Both the position numbers and the translations under genes were made by a program. Shown here one piece after another: positions 14,664 to 23,314 of a stretch of 64,000 nucleotides of DNA. The DNA comes from Streptomyces coelicoflavus (GTDB taxonomy: Bacteria; Actinomycetota; Actinomycetes; Streptomycetales; Streptomycetaceae). Numbering within the stretch: the stretch's first letter is position 1; every line of letters begins with the position of its first letter. The notes below the pieces were generated by a model that had not been told where the DNA came from, searched no databases, and worked only from the letters and a program-made list of their open reading frames with translations. The stretch is taken from NCBI RefSeq assembly GCF_003112555.1, contig NZ_BEWB01000006.1, positions 496,001-560,000 of the forward strand. The letters are read 5' to 3'.

Positions 14664-15602
14664 GTGTCCGGGAAGAAGAGGCAGCCCAGCCTCGCCCAGC
14701 TGCGGGCTTTCGACGCGGTCGCCGAGCACCTGCATTTCCGCGACGCGGCCGCCGCGATCGGCATGAGCCAGCCGGCGCTCTCCGGAGCCGTCTCCGCCCT
14801 GGAGGAGGCACTCGGTGTCACCCTCCTGGAGCGTACGACGCGCAAGGTGCTGCTCTCACCCGCCGGGGAACGGCTCGCGGTGCGGACCAAGGCCGTACTG
14901 GCGGAGGTCGGCGCGCTGCTGGAGGAGGCGGAGGCGGTGCGGGCGCCCTTCACCGGCGCGCTGCGGCTCGGTGTGATCCCCACCGTGGCGCCGTACCTGC
15001 TGCCGACGGTGCTGCGTCTCGTCCACGAGCGCTATCCCGACCTCGACCTCCAGGTCCACGAGGAGCAGACGGCCAGTCTCCTGGAGGGCCTGACGACCGG
15101 CCGGCTCGACCTGCTGCTGCTCGCGGTCCCCCTCGGTGTCCCCGGCGTCACCGAACTCCCGCTCTTCGACGAGGACTTCGTCCTGGTCACGCCGCTCGAC
15201 CACCGGCTGGGCGGCCGGGAGGGCCTCGAACGCTCGGTGCTGCGCGAGCTCAAGCTGCTGCTGCTCGACGAGGGGCACTGCCTGCGCGACCAGGCGCTCG
15301 ACATCTGCCGGGAGGCGGGCCGCGCGGGTGTCCCCGCCACGACCACGGCCGCCGGCCTCTCGACGCTGGTGCAGCTGGTGGCGGGCGGCCTCGGGGTGAC
15401 GCTGCTGCCGCGCACCGCCGTCCGGGTGGAGACCTCGCGCTCCAGCCAGCTCCTCACCGCGTCCTTCACCGACCCGGCCCCCACCCGCCGTATCGCCCTC
15501 GCCATGCGCACGGGCGCGGCCCGCTCGGCGGAGTACGGGGAACTGGCCGCGGCCCTGCGGGAGGCGATGGCGGACCTGCCGGTGCGGACGGTGCACGGCT
15601 GA
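14664..15602 (+). CDS. oxyR: Peroxide-sensing LysR-type regulator OxyR
   Basis: A 312-residue LysR-type activator. The N-terminal helix-turn-helix (about residues 8-65) includes AFDAVAEHLHFRDAAAAIGMSQPALS. The regulatory domain has the OxyR disulfide pair: Cys206 in LLLDEGHCLRDQ and Cys215 in ALDICREAG, the residues oxidised by peroxide in E. coli OxyR. The divergent position next to ahpC-ahpD matches the peroxide regulon of Streptomyces. GTG 14664 is chosen because GGAGG lies nine bases upstream; the longer frame from 14562 covers the operator and is unlikely. Confidence 0.95.
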   Translation: MSGKKRQPSLAQLRAFDAVAEHLHFRDAAAAIGMSQPALSGAVSALEEALGVTLLERTTRKVLLSPAGERLAVRTKAVLAEVGALLEEAEAVRAPFTGALRLGVIPTVAPYLLPTVLRLVHERYPDLDLQVHEEQTASLLEGLTTGRLDLLLLAVPLGVPGVTELPLFDEDFVLVTPLDHRLGGREGLERSVLRELKLLLLDEGHCLRDQALDICREAGRAGVPATTTAAGLSTLVQLVAGGLGVTLLPRTAVRVETSRSSQLLTASFTDPAPTRRIALAMRTGAARSAEYGELAAALREAMADLPVRTVHG

Positions 15603-15628
15603 GCGACCGCCCCGTCGGGCGGTCGCTC
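15601..15628 (+). terminator. Terminator after oxyR
   Basis: Perfect 12-bp stem GAGCGACCGCCC / GGGCGGTCGCTC with a CGTC tetraloop, overlapping the oxyR stop codon. It can also serve the convergent ABC permease gene. Confidence 0.85.
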
Positions 15629-15650
15629 GGCCGGGCGGTGTACGGCGCGG

Positions 15651-17993
15651 CTACTCCGTCCGGAGCCCCTCCGGCCGCATCAGCCGCAGCAGCGGCGGCA
15701 GGCTGCACAGCGTCACCACCAGGACGACCCCCGCGCCGATGCCGGTCATGGCGAGGACGCCGGTCCAGTCGACGCCGACCGGGGTGCCCGTCATCTTCAG
15801 GAGCACCGTGCCCAGGGTCAGGCCCACCACCGAGGCGAGCAGCAGGCCCAGCACGATGGGAATCGCCGTCTGCCACAGCACCGACAGGCTGAGCGTGCGG
15901 CGCCGGGTGCCGAAGGCGACCAGGGCCGACAGCAGCTTCTTCCGCTCGCGCAGCTGCTCCAGCTGCGAGACCAGCAGACTGGCGCCGATCAGGGCCAGCA
16001 CACACGCCGCCCCCACGAACAGGCCGGTGCGGATGGCGTCGAACCGGTCGGTCCGCTCGGTCGACGCCCAGGTCATGGCGTCCGCCAGCGGGTCGATGGC
16101 CGCCGTGGTGTTCCGTACCAGGTCGTGCACGTCCGGTACCGACTCGTCCAGCCGGAGGTAGGCGTGCCCGTCCAGCGCCGGCGCGAACGCGTCCGGCATC
16201 GCCTCCCGCGTCATCAGGAAGCCGCCCCGGTCGATTCCGGCCAGCAGACCGGTGCGCGGCTTCGCGGCCTTGACGCCCTCCGGCATCGTCCAGGGGACCG
16301 CCGGACGCTCCGGGCCGCCCTCGTAGGACGGGTCCACGTAGAGCTTCCGGCCCGGCGCGGCCAGCTTCGTCACGTCCTCCTCGCCGTCCCACTCGGCGCC
16401 GTGGACGACGAACACGTCCCCTTCGGCGCACGAGGGCAGGCGGGCGATCTCCCGCAGTGCGGCGCAGTCGCCCACGGTCAGCGTCGTGCCGTTGTCCGGG
16501 TCCTGGGGGCGGTCGCCCAGCCAGCTCTCGGAGTAGGCGAAGACGGCCTTCACACCCTTGGTGTCGCGGAACTTCTCGGCCGCCCGGTCCAGTGGGACCC
16601 CGCTCGGCAGGATCGCCTCCATCTGGGCCCACGACACGTCCTGCCCGGTGGACTTGGTGTAGTCGTCGTCCACGCCGGCGAACAGCATCTGAAGGGCGAT
16701 CGCCCCGGCGACGGCCACCGCGATGCCGTTGACCATCCGGGCCGCCGTACCGCTGCTCAGCTGCAGCCTGCGCACGGCCAGCTGCCAGGCCACACCGCCC
16801 GAACCGAGCCGGGCGACGACGCTCTCCACGATCCACGGCAGGAGTGCGGTGACGCCGACCAGGAGCAGGACGACACCGCCGGTCACCAGGTACTGGTTGA
16901 AGTCGCCGTTGTCCCGGCCGTTGCCGATCATCGGGTAGAGCATCGCCAGTCCGGCCAGCGGCAGCAGCAGCCGCCACCACAGCCGGCGCCGCGCCGGGCG
17001 TCCGGCACGCACCACGCCGAGCGGCTCGATGACCACCCCGCGCAGCGCGAACAGCGTCACCAGCACCGCCGCCGCCGGCACCGCCACCGCCACCAGCAGG
17101 GCCAGCGCCGGCGAGGGATTGAGGTAGCTGGGGAACACGCTGATGCGGTACACCTCGGCACTGCCCGCGAGTTGCCGTCCGACCATGAAGAACCCGGCAC
17201 CGAAGAGCAGCCCGAGGATCGCGCCGGCCATGGCCTCACCGGCGGCGATGCGCCGGGTCATGCGGCTGTCGGAGCCCACCAGGCGCAGCGCCGCGAGCCG
17301 CCGGTCCCGTCGCTCGCCGCCGAACCGTACGGCGGCGGCGATGAACACCGCGACCGGCATCAGCAGCACCACGAAGACGACGAGGATCAGCAGGATCAGC
17401 ACCGGGTCGGACTGCTCCTCGACCGGTTCCGGGTCGCCGAACCGGTCGATGCGCTCGACGTTGCCCGGCGTGATGTGTTCGGCGAGCCCTTCCGCGCCCC
17501 GGTAGTAGGCGAGTTCGGCCGAGCCGATCAGCCCTTCCTCCGAGATCGTGCCGACGATCCGGTACGGCAGCCGCTCGCCCAGCAGCGCGCCGGAGTCCGA
17601 GTCCAGCAGCTCCTTCAGCGCGGGGGAGACCACCATCTCGCCCACCGCCGGGAACTCGTCCACCCCGGGCGGCAGCGGCGCCCTGGGACCCTCGGGCTCC
17701 ATGGCCCGGCCCCGGACCTGCTTGTCGCGGAAGTCCTCGTCGACGTCGGCGATGACGAGCGTGTCGTTCGCCTTCGGCATCGGCTGGATGGCGAAGGTGA
17801 TGTCGGAGCGCGCCGCCTCCCGGTCGTGCCGGACGGTGAGCGCGTTCGGCAGTGCCGTCGTCAGCAGCAGCAGCGCCACGCCGAGGCCGACGCCGACGGC
17901 CGTCAGTACGGCCCGGGTCCAGCCCTCGCGGCCGCCGGTGAAGGCGAAGCGGACGCCCAGCATCAGGTCGGCGGCCCACTGGCGCACGTTCAT
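15651..17993 (-). CDS. ABC transporter permease, FtsX/MacB-like, 780 aa
   Basis: A 780-residue permease with two FtsX-type domains. A membrane segment at the N-terminus (WTRAVLTAVGVGLGVALLLLTTALP) is followed by a large extracytoplasmic region. A first transmembrane cluster (PVLILLILVVFVVLLMPVAVFIAAAVRFG and following helices) comes next, then a central second permease unit (MVNGIAVAVAGAIALQMLFAG) with a second outside domain. The C-terminal cluster includes GAACVLALIGASLLVSQLEQLRERKKLLSALVAFGTRR, where the Arg/Lys-rich loop is the typical coupling segment. It presumably exports a lipid, peptide or antibiotic with the ATPase encoded just upstream. The ATGA overlap with the ATPase gene shows coupled translation. 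Confidence 0.9.
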   Translation of the reverse strand: MNVRQWAADLMLGVRFAFTGGREGWTRAVLTAVGVGLGVALLLLTTALPNALTVRHDREAARSDITFAIQPMPKANDTLVIADVDEDFRDKQVRGRAMEPEGPRAPLPPGVDEFPAVGEMVVSPALKELLDSDSGALLGERLPYRIVGTISEEGLIGSAELAYYRGAEGLAEHITPGNVERIDRFGDPEPVEEQSDPVLILLILVVFVVLLMPVAVFIAAAVRFGGERRDRRLAALRLVGSDSRMTRRIAAGEAMAGAILGLLFGAGFFMVGRQLAGSAEVYRISVFPSYLNPSPALALLVAVAVPAAAVLVTLFALRGVVIEPLGVVRAGRPARRRLWWRLLLPLAGLAMLYPMIGNGRDNGDFNQYLVTGGVVLLLVGVTALLPWIVESVVARLGSGGVAWQLAVRRLQLSSGTAARMVNGIAVAVAGAIALQMLFAGVDDDYTKSTGQDVSWAQMEAILPSGVPLDRAAEKFRDTKGVKAVFAYSESWLGDRPQDPDNGTTLTVGDCAALREIARLPSCAEGDVFVVHGAEWDGEEDVTKLAAPGRKLYVDPSYEGGPERPAVPWTMPEGVKAAKPRTGLLAGIDRGGFLMTREAMPDAFAPALDGHAYLRLDESVPDVHDLVRNTTAAIDPLADAMTWASTERTDRFDAIRTGLFVGAACVLALIGASLLVSQLEQLRERKKLLSALVAFGTRRRTLSLSVLWQTAIPIVLGLLLASVVGLTLGTVLLKMTGTPVGVDWTGVLAMTGIGAGVVLVVTLCSLPPLLRLMRPEGLRTE

Positions 17994-18679
17994 ACGACCC
18001 GCTCCATGTCCCGGGACTTGCCGTCCCGTACGACGATCTCGCGGTCGGAGTAGGCGGCCACCCGGGCCTCGTGCGTGACCAGTACGACGGCCGCGTTGGT
18101 GGAGCGGGCGGCGTCCGTGAGGAGTTCCATGACGCGCTCGCCGTTGAGGGAGTCCAGCGCGCCGGTCGGCTCGTCGGCGAAGAGCACGCGGGGGTTGGTG
18201 ACCAGCGAGCGCGCCACCGCGACCCGCTGCCCCTGGCCGCCGGACACCTCACCGGGCCGCTTCTTCCTGAGGTCGTCGACCTCCAGCCGCTCCATCCAGC
18301 TCAGCGCGGCCCGCTCGGCCTCCTTGCGGGAGGTGCCGTTCAGCCGCAGCGGCAGGGCCACGTTCTCGACACAGGTCAGCTCCGGCACCAGCTGGCCGAA
18401 CTGGAACACGAACCCGAAGTCCGAGCGGCGCAGCGCACTGCGCTGGGCGTCGGACATGGCGGACAGCTCACGCCCGTTGTACGTGATCGTTCCCGAGTCG
18501 GGCGGCACGATGCCGGCGAGGCAGTGCAGCAGCGTCGACTTGCCGGAGCCGGAGGGGCCCATGACGGCGACGACCTCGCCGGGATGGATGGAGAACTCGG
18601 CGCCGTCGAGGGCGAGCGTGGGGCCGTAGGCCTTGCGGAGCTGGTCCGCCGAGAGCAGGGAGCCTGCGGGGGGAGTCAT
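17990..18679 (-). CDS. ABC transporter ATP-binding protein
   Basis: A 229-residue ATPase of the MacB/LolD group. Walker A GPSGSGKST is near residue 42, the signature VSGGQGQRVAVARSL near residue 145, Walker B VLFADEPTGALDS near residue 170, and the H-loop in VLVTHEARVAAY. It energises the FtsX-type permease encoded downstream. The gene overlaps both neighbours by 4 bases (ATGA), making a tight three-gene operon led by a PadR-type regulator. Confidence 0.95.
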   Translation of the reverse strand: MTPPAGSLLSADQLRKAYGPTLALDGAEFSIHPGEVVAVMGPSGSGKSTLLHCLAGIVPPDSGTITYNGRELSAMSDAQRSALRRSDFGFVFQFGQLVPELTCVENVALPLRLNGTSRKEAERAALSWMERLEVDDLRKKRPGEVSGGQGQRVAVARSLVTNPRVLFADEPTGALDSLNGERVMELLTDAARSTNAAVVLVTHEARVAAYSDREIVVRDGKSRDMERVV

Positions 18680-19200
18680 CGGGCTACCGCCTCACGGAGC
18701 TTGTCGAGGCGCGCGGCGGTCAGTTCCAGCCAGCGCAGGTCGGCCTCGAGGTGGAAGAGTGCGTGGTCGCAGATGAGCTGGTCCGCGAGGTCGCCCTTGC
18801 GTTTGCGGTCGGTCAGGATGCGCATGCTGCGCAGGTGCTCCGAACGCTGGGTGTCGAGGACGTCGGCGGCGTCGCGGTGGGTGAGCAGCGCGAGGACGAC
18901 CTTGGTGTACAGCGTCGACTGGAGATACGGCTCGGGCTTCTCCGGCGTGGCGAGCCACCGCTGTACGTCGGTGATCCCCTCGTCGGTGATCGCGTACCGC
19001 TTGCGTTCGGGACCGCCGCCCGCCTCGATGCCGTCGACGACGACGAGGCCGTTCTTCAGCAGGCGGGACATCGTCGAATAGACCTGGCCGTAGTGGAGCG
19101 GCCGGTCGTGACCGAACTTCTCGTCGAAGGCGCGCTTGAGGTCGTAACCGTGGCGCGGCCCGGACTCCAGGAGCCCGAGGAGGGTGTGACCGATGGACAT
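18676..19200 (-). CDS. PadR-family transcriptional regulator
   Basis: A 174-residue PadR protein. The winged-helix domain is MSIGHTLLGLLESGPRHGYDLKRAF, then DRPLHYGQVYSTMSRLLKNGLV and the RKRYAITDEGITDVQRWL wing. The C-terminal half (about 95-174) is the helical dimerisation region of the Vir_act_alpha_C type. It is the first gene of the ABC exporter operon and most likely represses it until an effector binds. ATG 19200 is the natural family start. GTATAC repeats lie 22 to 40 bases upstream. Confidence 0.9.
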   Translation of the reverse strand: MSIGHTLLGLLESGPRHGYDLKRAFDEKFGHDRPLHYGQVYSTMSRLLKNGLVVVDGIEAGGGPERKRYAITDEGITDVQRWLATPEKPEPYLQSTLYTKVVLALLTHRDAADVLDTQRSEHLRSMRILTDRKRKGDLADQLICDHALFHLEADLRWLELTAARLDKLREAVAR

Positions 19201-19221
19201 GCGGAGCACTCTACACACGGT

Positions 19222-19240
19222 GTATACGCGCCATGTATAC
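19222..19240. promoter_or_regulatory. Candidate PadR operator
   Basis: Two self-complementary GTATAC hexamers (19222-19227 and 19235-19240) with 13-bp periodicity sit just upstream of padR. They are embedded in a longer imperfect dyad (ACACGGTGTATAC and CATGTATACGC). This fits autoregulation by the encoded PadR protein. Confidence 0.5.
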
Positions 19241-19359
19241 GCACGGTGCAGAGACCGTGGCGGCGGGTGCGGGACGGGTGTGCGGTGGGTGCGGGAGTGC
19301 AGGTCGGGGGCGATTGTCACGGTTCCGCTACGACGGAGGGCCGGCCTCCGCCCCGACGG

Positions 19360-19695
19360 TCAGGGCGGTGGCGCGGCCCCCGGGCGGCCGCCCCCCGGCG
19401 GACGGCCCCGGCGTGGCAGCGGCCCGGTGTCGCCGGGCAGCCGGCCGGCCTCCGCCAGCGCCCTGCGGAGCAGGAACTCGATCTGGGCGTTGGCCGACCG
19501 CAGCTCGTCGCCCGCCCAGCGGGCCAGCGCCTCGTACACCTGCGGGTCCAGCCGCAGCAGCACCTGCTTGCGCTGCTGCGGCCGGCGCCTGGGAGCCGGG
19601 CCCCCGGACGGCGCGGAGTCCTTGGCGGAGTCCCGGGGCGCGGACGGCTGGGGCGCGGGCTCCCCGGGCGCGGAATCCTCGGACGGAGTCGTCAC
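19360..19695 (-). CDS. Small ribbon-helix-helix-like protein after the SPFH gene
   Basis: A 111-residue protein starting at GTG 19695, overlapping the SPFH stop by 3 bases. The first 45 residues are Pro/Ser/Ala-rich and probably disordered. The centre, QVLLRLDPQVYEALARWAGD-ELRSANAQIEFLLRRALAEAGR, resembles a ribbon-helix-helix DNA-binding unit of the Arc/CopG type (one strand, two helices). The C-terminus is Gly/Pro-rich. Its partner gene is preceded by a perfect 14-bp palindrome, a plausible target. The function is inferred from the fold pattern only. Confidence 0.65.
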   Translation of the reverse strand: MTTPSEDSAPGEPAPQPSAPRDSAKDSAPSGGPAPRRRPQQRKQVLLRLDPQVYEALARWAGDELRSANAQIEFLLRRALAEAGRLPGDTGPLPRRGRPPGGGRPGAAPPP

Positions 19696-20630
19696 TGGTA
19701 GAGCGTCCCCGTGTTCAGGACCGGCTGGGCGGCGCGGTCCCCGCAGAGCACGACCATCAGGTTGGACACCATCGCCGCCTTGCGCTCGTCGTCCATCTCC
19801 ACGATGCCCTGCTCGCTGATCCGGGCGAGCGCCGCCTCGACCATGCCGACCGCGCCGTCCACGATCTGCCGCCGCGCGGCGACCACCGCACCGGCCTGCT
19901 GCCGCTGGAGCATCGCCGAGGCGATCTCCGGCGCGTACGCGAGGTGCGTGAAGCGGGACTCGATGATCTGCACGCCGGCCGCCTCCACGCGCGCGTGCAG
20001 CTCGACGGCGAGCTTCTCGGTGATCTCCTCGGCGTTGCCGCGCAGCGACAGGCCGTCCTCCTCGTGGGCGTCGTAGGGGTACTCGATGGCGATGTGCCGC
20101 ACGGCCGCCTCGGTCTGGGTGGAGACGAACTCGACGTAGTCGTCCACCTCGAAGGTGGCCTGCGCGGTGTCCTCCACCCGCCACACCACGACCGCCGCCA
20201 GCTCGATGGGGTTGCCGTAGGCGTCGTTCACCTTCAGGACGGCCGTCTCGTGGTTGCGCACCCGCGTCGAGATCTTGGTGCGGGAGGTGAAGGGGTTGAC
20301 CCAGCGCAGGCCGTCCTGCCGGATCGTCCCCCGGTACCGCCCGAAGAGCTGCACCACGCGGGCCTCGCCCGGCGCCACCATGTTCAGGCCGCACATCGCG
20401 AGGAAGGCGGCCAGGGCGATCAGGATGCCGCCGATGATCAGGACGGCCTTGCCCCCGGTCGAGTCGACCGCCGTGGCGGTGGCGATCAGGCCGGCGCCGA
20501 CCAGCAGTCCGACCAGGCCGAGCAGCAGCGCGAAACCGCCGCCGATGCTGTGCGCCTGCTGCTCGCGCACCCGTGGCGCCGGCATCTCGGGCACATCGGC
20601 GGTGACCTGCGGGGCATCGTGCGTGGACAT
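19692..20630 (-). CDS. SPFH/Band 7 domain membrane protein
   Basis: A 312-residue protein with two adjacent membrane segments near the N-terminus (IGGGFALLLGLVGLLVGAGL and LIIGGILIALAAFLAMCGL). An SPFH domain follows, from VAPGEARVVQLFGRYRGTIRQDGLRWVNPF through RVRNHETAVLKVNDAYGNPIELAAVVVWRVED to an Ala/Glu-rich helical tail. SPFH proteins form oligomeric scaffolds in membranes (stomatin/flotillin group). ATG 20630 is preferred because CGGGGGA lies eight bases upstream; an ATG at 20663 without a good ribosome binding site would add 11 residues. It overlaps a small RHH-like gene downstream. Confidence 0.85.
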   Translation of the reverse strand: MSTHDAPQVTADVPEMPAPRVREQQAHSIGGGFALLLGLVGLLVGAGLIATATAVDSTGGKAVLIIGGILIALAAFLAMCGLNMVAPGEARVVQLFGRYRGTIRQDGLRWVNPFTSRTKISTRVRNHETAVLKVNDAYGNPIELAAVVVWRVEDTAQATFEVDDYVEFVSTQTEAAVRHIAIEYPYDAHEEDGLSLRGNAEEITEKLAVELHARVEAAGVQIIESRFTHLAYAPEIASAMLQRQQAGAVVAARRQIVDGAVGMVEAALARISEQGIVEMDDERKAAMVSNLMVVLCGDRAAQPVLNTGTLYQ

Positions 20631-20671
20631 GGGTGGTCCCCCGTTCTCTGACTGCTCACTCATCGCTTACT

Positions 20672-20685
20672 AAGTGATATCACTT
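20672..20685. promoter_or_regulatory. Perfect 14-bp palindrome upstream of the SPFH gene
   Basis: AAGTGATATCACTT is fully self-complementary and AT-rich in a GC-rich background. It lies 42 to 55 bases before the preferred SPFH start. It is a likely operator, perhaps for the RHH-like product of the same operon. Confidence 0.55.
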
Positions 20686-20889
20686 TACCCTCGGATCACA
20701 ACCCTGAACCCCTCTCGCACGTCGGTTCCTGTGGAGCGGGTGCTGATTCTCACGTCCGTACAAGGCTGGATCGGTTGCCCTTTGTCATATCTCCCGGTGT
20801 TAGCTTTCTGAGCTGACCTGAGCGACGAACCTGTGTGACGCGTGAGCGAGACGTGCCCACAGATGACCGAAGCGGAGCGGATCGGACCC

Positions 20890-23229
20890 ATGGGACGTGC
20901 GGACGAGAGAAGAGCGCGGCAGCGCGGTGGACGCCGCGCGGCGCCGAAACGCCGCCGTTCGTCGGGCGCGGCCGGGGCTGCCGGCGGAGCCGCGGGCGGG
21001 AAGAGCCGCATACGCCGGCTGTTCACCTGGAAGAAGATCCTCGGCACGTTCTTCGGCCTCTGCCTGCTCGGCATGGGTGCCTTCATCGTGCTGTACATGG
21101 TGATTGACATCCCCGAGGGCAACCCCGAGGCCGATCTCCAGAGCAACGTCTACAAGTACAGCGACGGCAGCGTCATGGCGCGCACCGGTGACCGCAACCG
21201 CGAGATCGTCGACCTCGCCAAGATCCCCAAGGACGTCCAGCGCACGTTCGTCGCCGCCGAGAACAAGACCTTCTACAAGGACTCGGGCGTCGACCTCAAG
21301 GGCACCGCCCGCGGCGTCCTCAACACCCTCTCCGGCAAGGGCGCGCAGGGCGGTTCGACGATCACCCAGCAGTACGTCAAGAACTACTACCTGACCCAGG
21401 AACAGACGGTCACGCGCAAGCTCAAGGAACTGGTCATCTCGCTGAAGCTGGACCAGAAGAAGTCCAAGGAGTACATCCTCGCCGGCTACATCAACACCAG
21501 TTACTACGGCCGCGGCGCCTACGGCATCCAGGCCGCGGCCCAGGCGTACTACCGCGTCGACGCCGAGGACCTGACGGTCGAAGAGGGCGCCTATCTCGCG
21601 GCCCTGCTCCAGGCACCGAACCAGTACGACTGGGCGATCGCGAGCGAGACCGGCAAGAAGCTCGTCCAGCAGCGCTGGAACTACGTCCTGGACAACATGG
21701 TCGAGCAGAAGTGGCTGGACGCGGGCGACCGGAAGGACATGACCTTCCCGGAGCCCGAGGAGCCGAAGCCCGCCGCCGGCAAGGAGGGCCAGATCGGCTA
21801 CCTCGTGGACGCGGCCGACTACGCCCTCAAGAAGCAGCTCGTCGCCCAGGGCGCCGCCGAGGACATGGAGCAGGCCAAGGCCCTGGTGGACCTCGGCGGC
21901 TACACCGTCACCCTCAACATCGACAAGAAGAAGCAGGCCGCGCTGGAGAAGGCGGTCAAGGCCAAGCTCACCAGCAGGCTGGACCCCGACAAGCGCGAGG
22001 TCGACGCCGACGTCCAGGCCGGAGCGGTCTCCGTCGACCCGAAGACCGGCTCCGTCGTGGCGATGTACGGCGGCGTGAACTACCTGAAGCACTACACCAG
22101 CAACGCCACCCGCGACGACTACCAGCCCGCCTCCACCTTCAAGCCGGTGATCCTCGCCGCCGCCGTCGACCACGACGCCGAGACCCAGGACGGCGTGCCG
22201 ATCACGGCCAGCACCCGCTACGACGGCGACAGCAAGCGCCCCGTGGTGGACGACGGCAAGGAGGTCGGCTTCGCCCCGCCCAACGAGAACGACGTCGACT
22301 ACGGCGAGATCGACGTCCAGGAGGCGATGAACCAGTCGGTCAACTCCGTCTTCGCCCAGATGGGCATCGACGTGGGCATGACCGAGGTCATGAAGGTCGC
22401 CGCCGATCTCGGCATGGACACCGAGGGCGACGACCCCGTGCCCGCGCAGACCCTGGGCAGTATGGGCGCCAGCCCCATGGAGATGGCCGGTGTCTACGCG
22501 ACCCTCGACAACCACGGCAAGAAGGTCACCCCCGCGGTCGTGAAGTCGGTCGAGCACAAGGACCGCACGATCGAGATGCCCGACCCCATCGGCGAGCGGG
22601 TCATCAGCCGGGAGGCCGCCGACACGGTGACGTCGGTACTCACCGGCGTGGTCGACGACGGTACGGCCAGGGAGTCCGTACGCAACAACCCGCTGCGCGA
22701 CGGTCAGCAGGTGGCCGGCAAGACCGGTACGTCCGACAACAACAAGTCGGCCTGGTTCACCGGCTTCACGCCCGAGCTGGTCACCTCGGTCGGCCTGTTC
22801 GGCGAGGACGACAAGCCCCCGCACGCCCAGGTCCCGATGTACAAGGCGGCCGGCGTCGACTACCGCGTCAACGGCGGTGGCCCCCCGGCGGAGATCTGGG
22901 CCGCGTACACCTTCGGCGTCATGGACGAGGTCACCAAGTTCGACCTGGACACCAAGCAGGGCGCCGCGGTGAAGCCCACCAAGTCCGCGACGACCTCCGA
23001 GTCGCCGAGCCAGTCGCCGTCCCAGGAGGAGACGACCGAGGCACCGCCCACGTCGGACGATCCGACGACCGAGGCACCCCCGTCGAAGGAGCCGACGACC
23101 GAGGAGCCGCCCGAGTCGCCGACGCAGTCGCCGTCGAACAGCGCGTCCAGCGGCGAGACACCGCCGGACGGCGGCGGGTCCACCGAGTCGGGCGACCCGG
23201 AGTTCCCCGACGGGGACCTGGTGCCGTAG
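20890..23229 (+). CDS. Class A penicillin-binding protein (GT51 plus transpeptidase)
   Basis: A bifunctional peptidoglycan synthase of about 779 residues. A basic cytoplasmic tail leads to one membrane anchor (TFFGLCLLGMGAFIVLYMVI). The GT51 glycosyltransferase domain has catalytic Glu124 in FVAAENKTFYKDSGVD and GGSTITQQYVKNYYL. The transpeptidase domain has SxxK at residues 415-418 (PASTFKP), SVN (MNQSVNSVFAQMG) and KTG at 611-613 (GKTGTSDNN). The C-terminal 100 residues are a low-complexity Thr/Glu/Pro/Ser tail outside the membrane. Three starts are possible (20842, 20863, 20890); I chose 20890 because GGAG lies 11 bases upstream, but longer forms cannot be excluded. Confidence 0.92.
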   Translation: MGRADERRARQRGGRRAAPKRRRSSGAAGAAGGAAGGKSRIRRLFTWKKILGTFFGLCLLGMGAFIVLYMVIDIPEGNPEADLQSNVYKYSDGSVMARTGDRNREIVDLAKIPKDVQRTFVAAENKTFYKDSGVDLKGTARGVLNTLSGKGAQGGSTITQQYVKNYYLTQEQTVTRKLKELVISLKLDQKKSKEYILAGYINTSYYGRGAYGIQAAAQAYYRVDAEDLTVEEGAYLAALLQAPNQYDWAIASETGKKLVQQRWNYVLDNMVEQKWLDAGDRKDMTFPEPEEPKPAAGKEGQIGYLVDAADYALKKQLVAQGAAEDMEQAKALVDLGGYTVTLNIDKKKQAALEKAVKAKLTSRLDPDKREVDADVQAGAVSVDPKTGSVVAMYGGVNYLKHYTSNATRDDYQPASTFKPVILAAAVDHDAETQDGVPITASTRYDGDSKRPVVDDGKEVGFAPPNENDVDYGEIDVQEAMNQSVNSVFAQMGIDVGMTEVMKVAADLGMDTEGDDPVPAQTLGSMGASPMEMAGVYATLDNHGKKVTPAVVKSVEHKDRTIEMPDPIGERVISREAADTVTSVLTGVVDDGTARESVRNNPLRDGQQVAGKTGTSDNNKSAWFTGFTPELVTSVGLFGEDDKPPHAQVPMYKAAGVDYRVNGGGPPAEIWAAYTFGVMDEVTKFDLDTKQGAAVKPTKSATTSESPSQSPSQEETTEAPPTSDDPTTEAPPSKEPTTEEPPESPTQSPSNSASSGETPPDGGGSTESGDPEFPDGDLVP

Positions 23230-23250
23230 ACCGGCGGACGTCGCCAGGAC

Positions 23251-23292
23251 GCGCGAAGGGGCGCCCGGTGAGCACCGGGCGCCCCTTCGCGC
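23251..23292. terminator. Bidirectional terminator between PBP and phosphatase genes
   Basis: A perfect 19-bp stem (23251-23269 with 23274-23292), loop GAGC. It contains AAGGGGCGCCCGGT and its complement and ends the two convergent genes. Confidence 0.92.
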
Positions 23293-23314
23293 GCTGCTGC
23301 CCGCCGGTCGCGGA

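Noticed and set aside
16125..18053. A 642-codon plus-strand frame opposite the ABC permease
   Set aside because: Antisense to a well-supported FtsX-type permease; His/Arg/Gln-rich composition typical of shadow frames.
20782..20806. TTGTCA / TAGCTT promoter for the PBP gene
   Set aside because: The spacer is only 13 bases, too short for a normal promoter; no better pair was found.
20800..22824. A 674-codon minus-strand frame opposite the penicillin-binding protein
   Set aside because: Antisense to an unmistakable class A PBP with all catalytic motifs.
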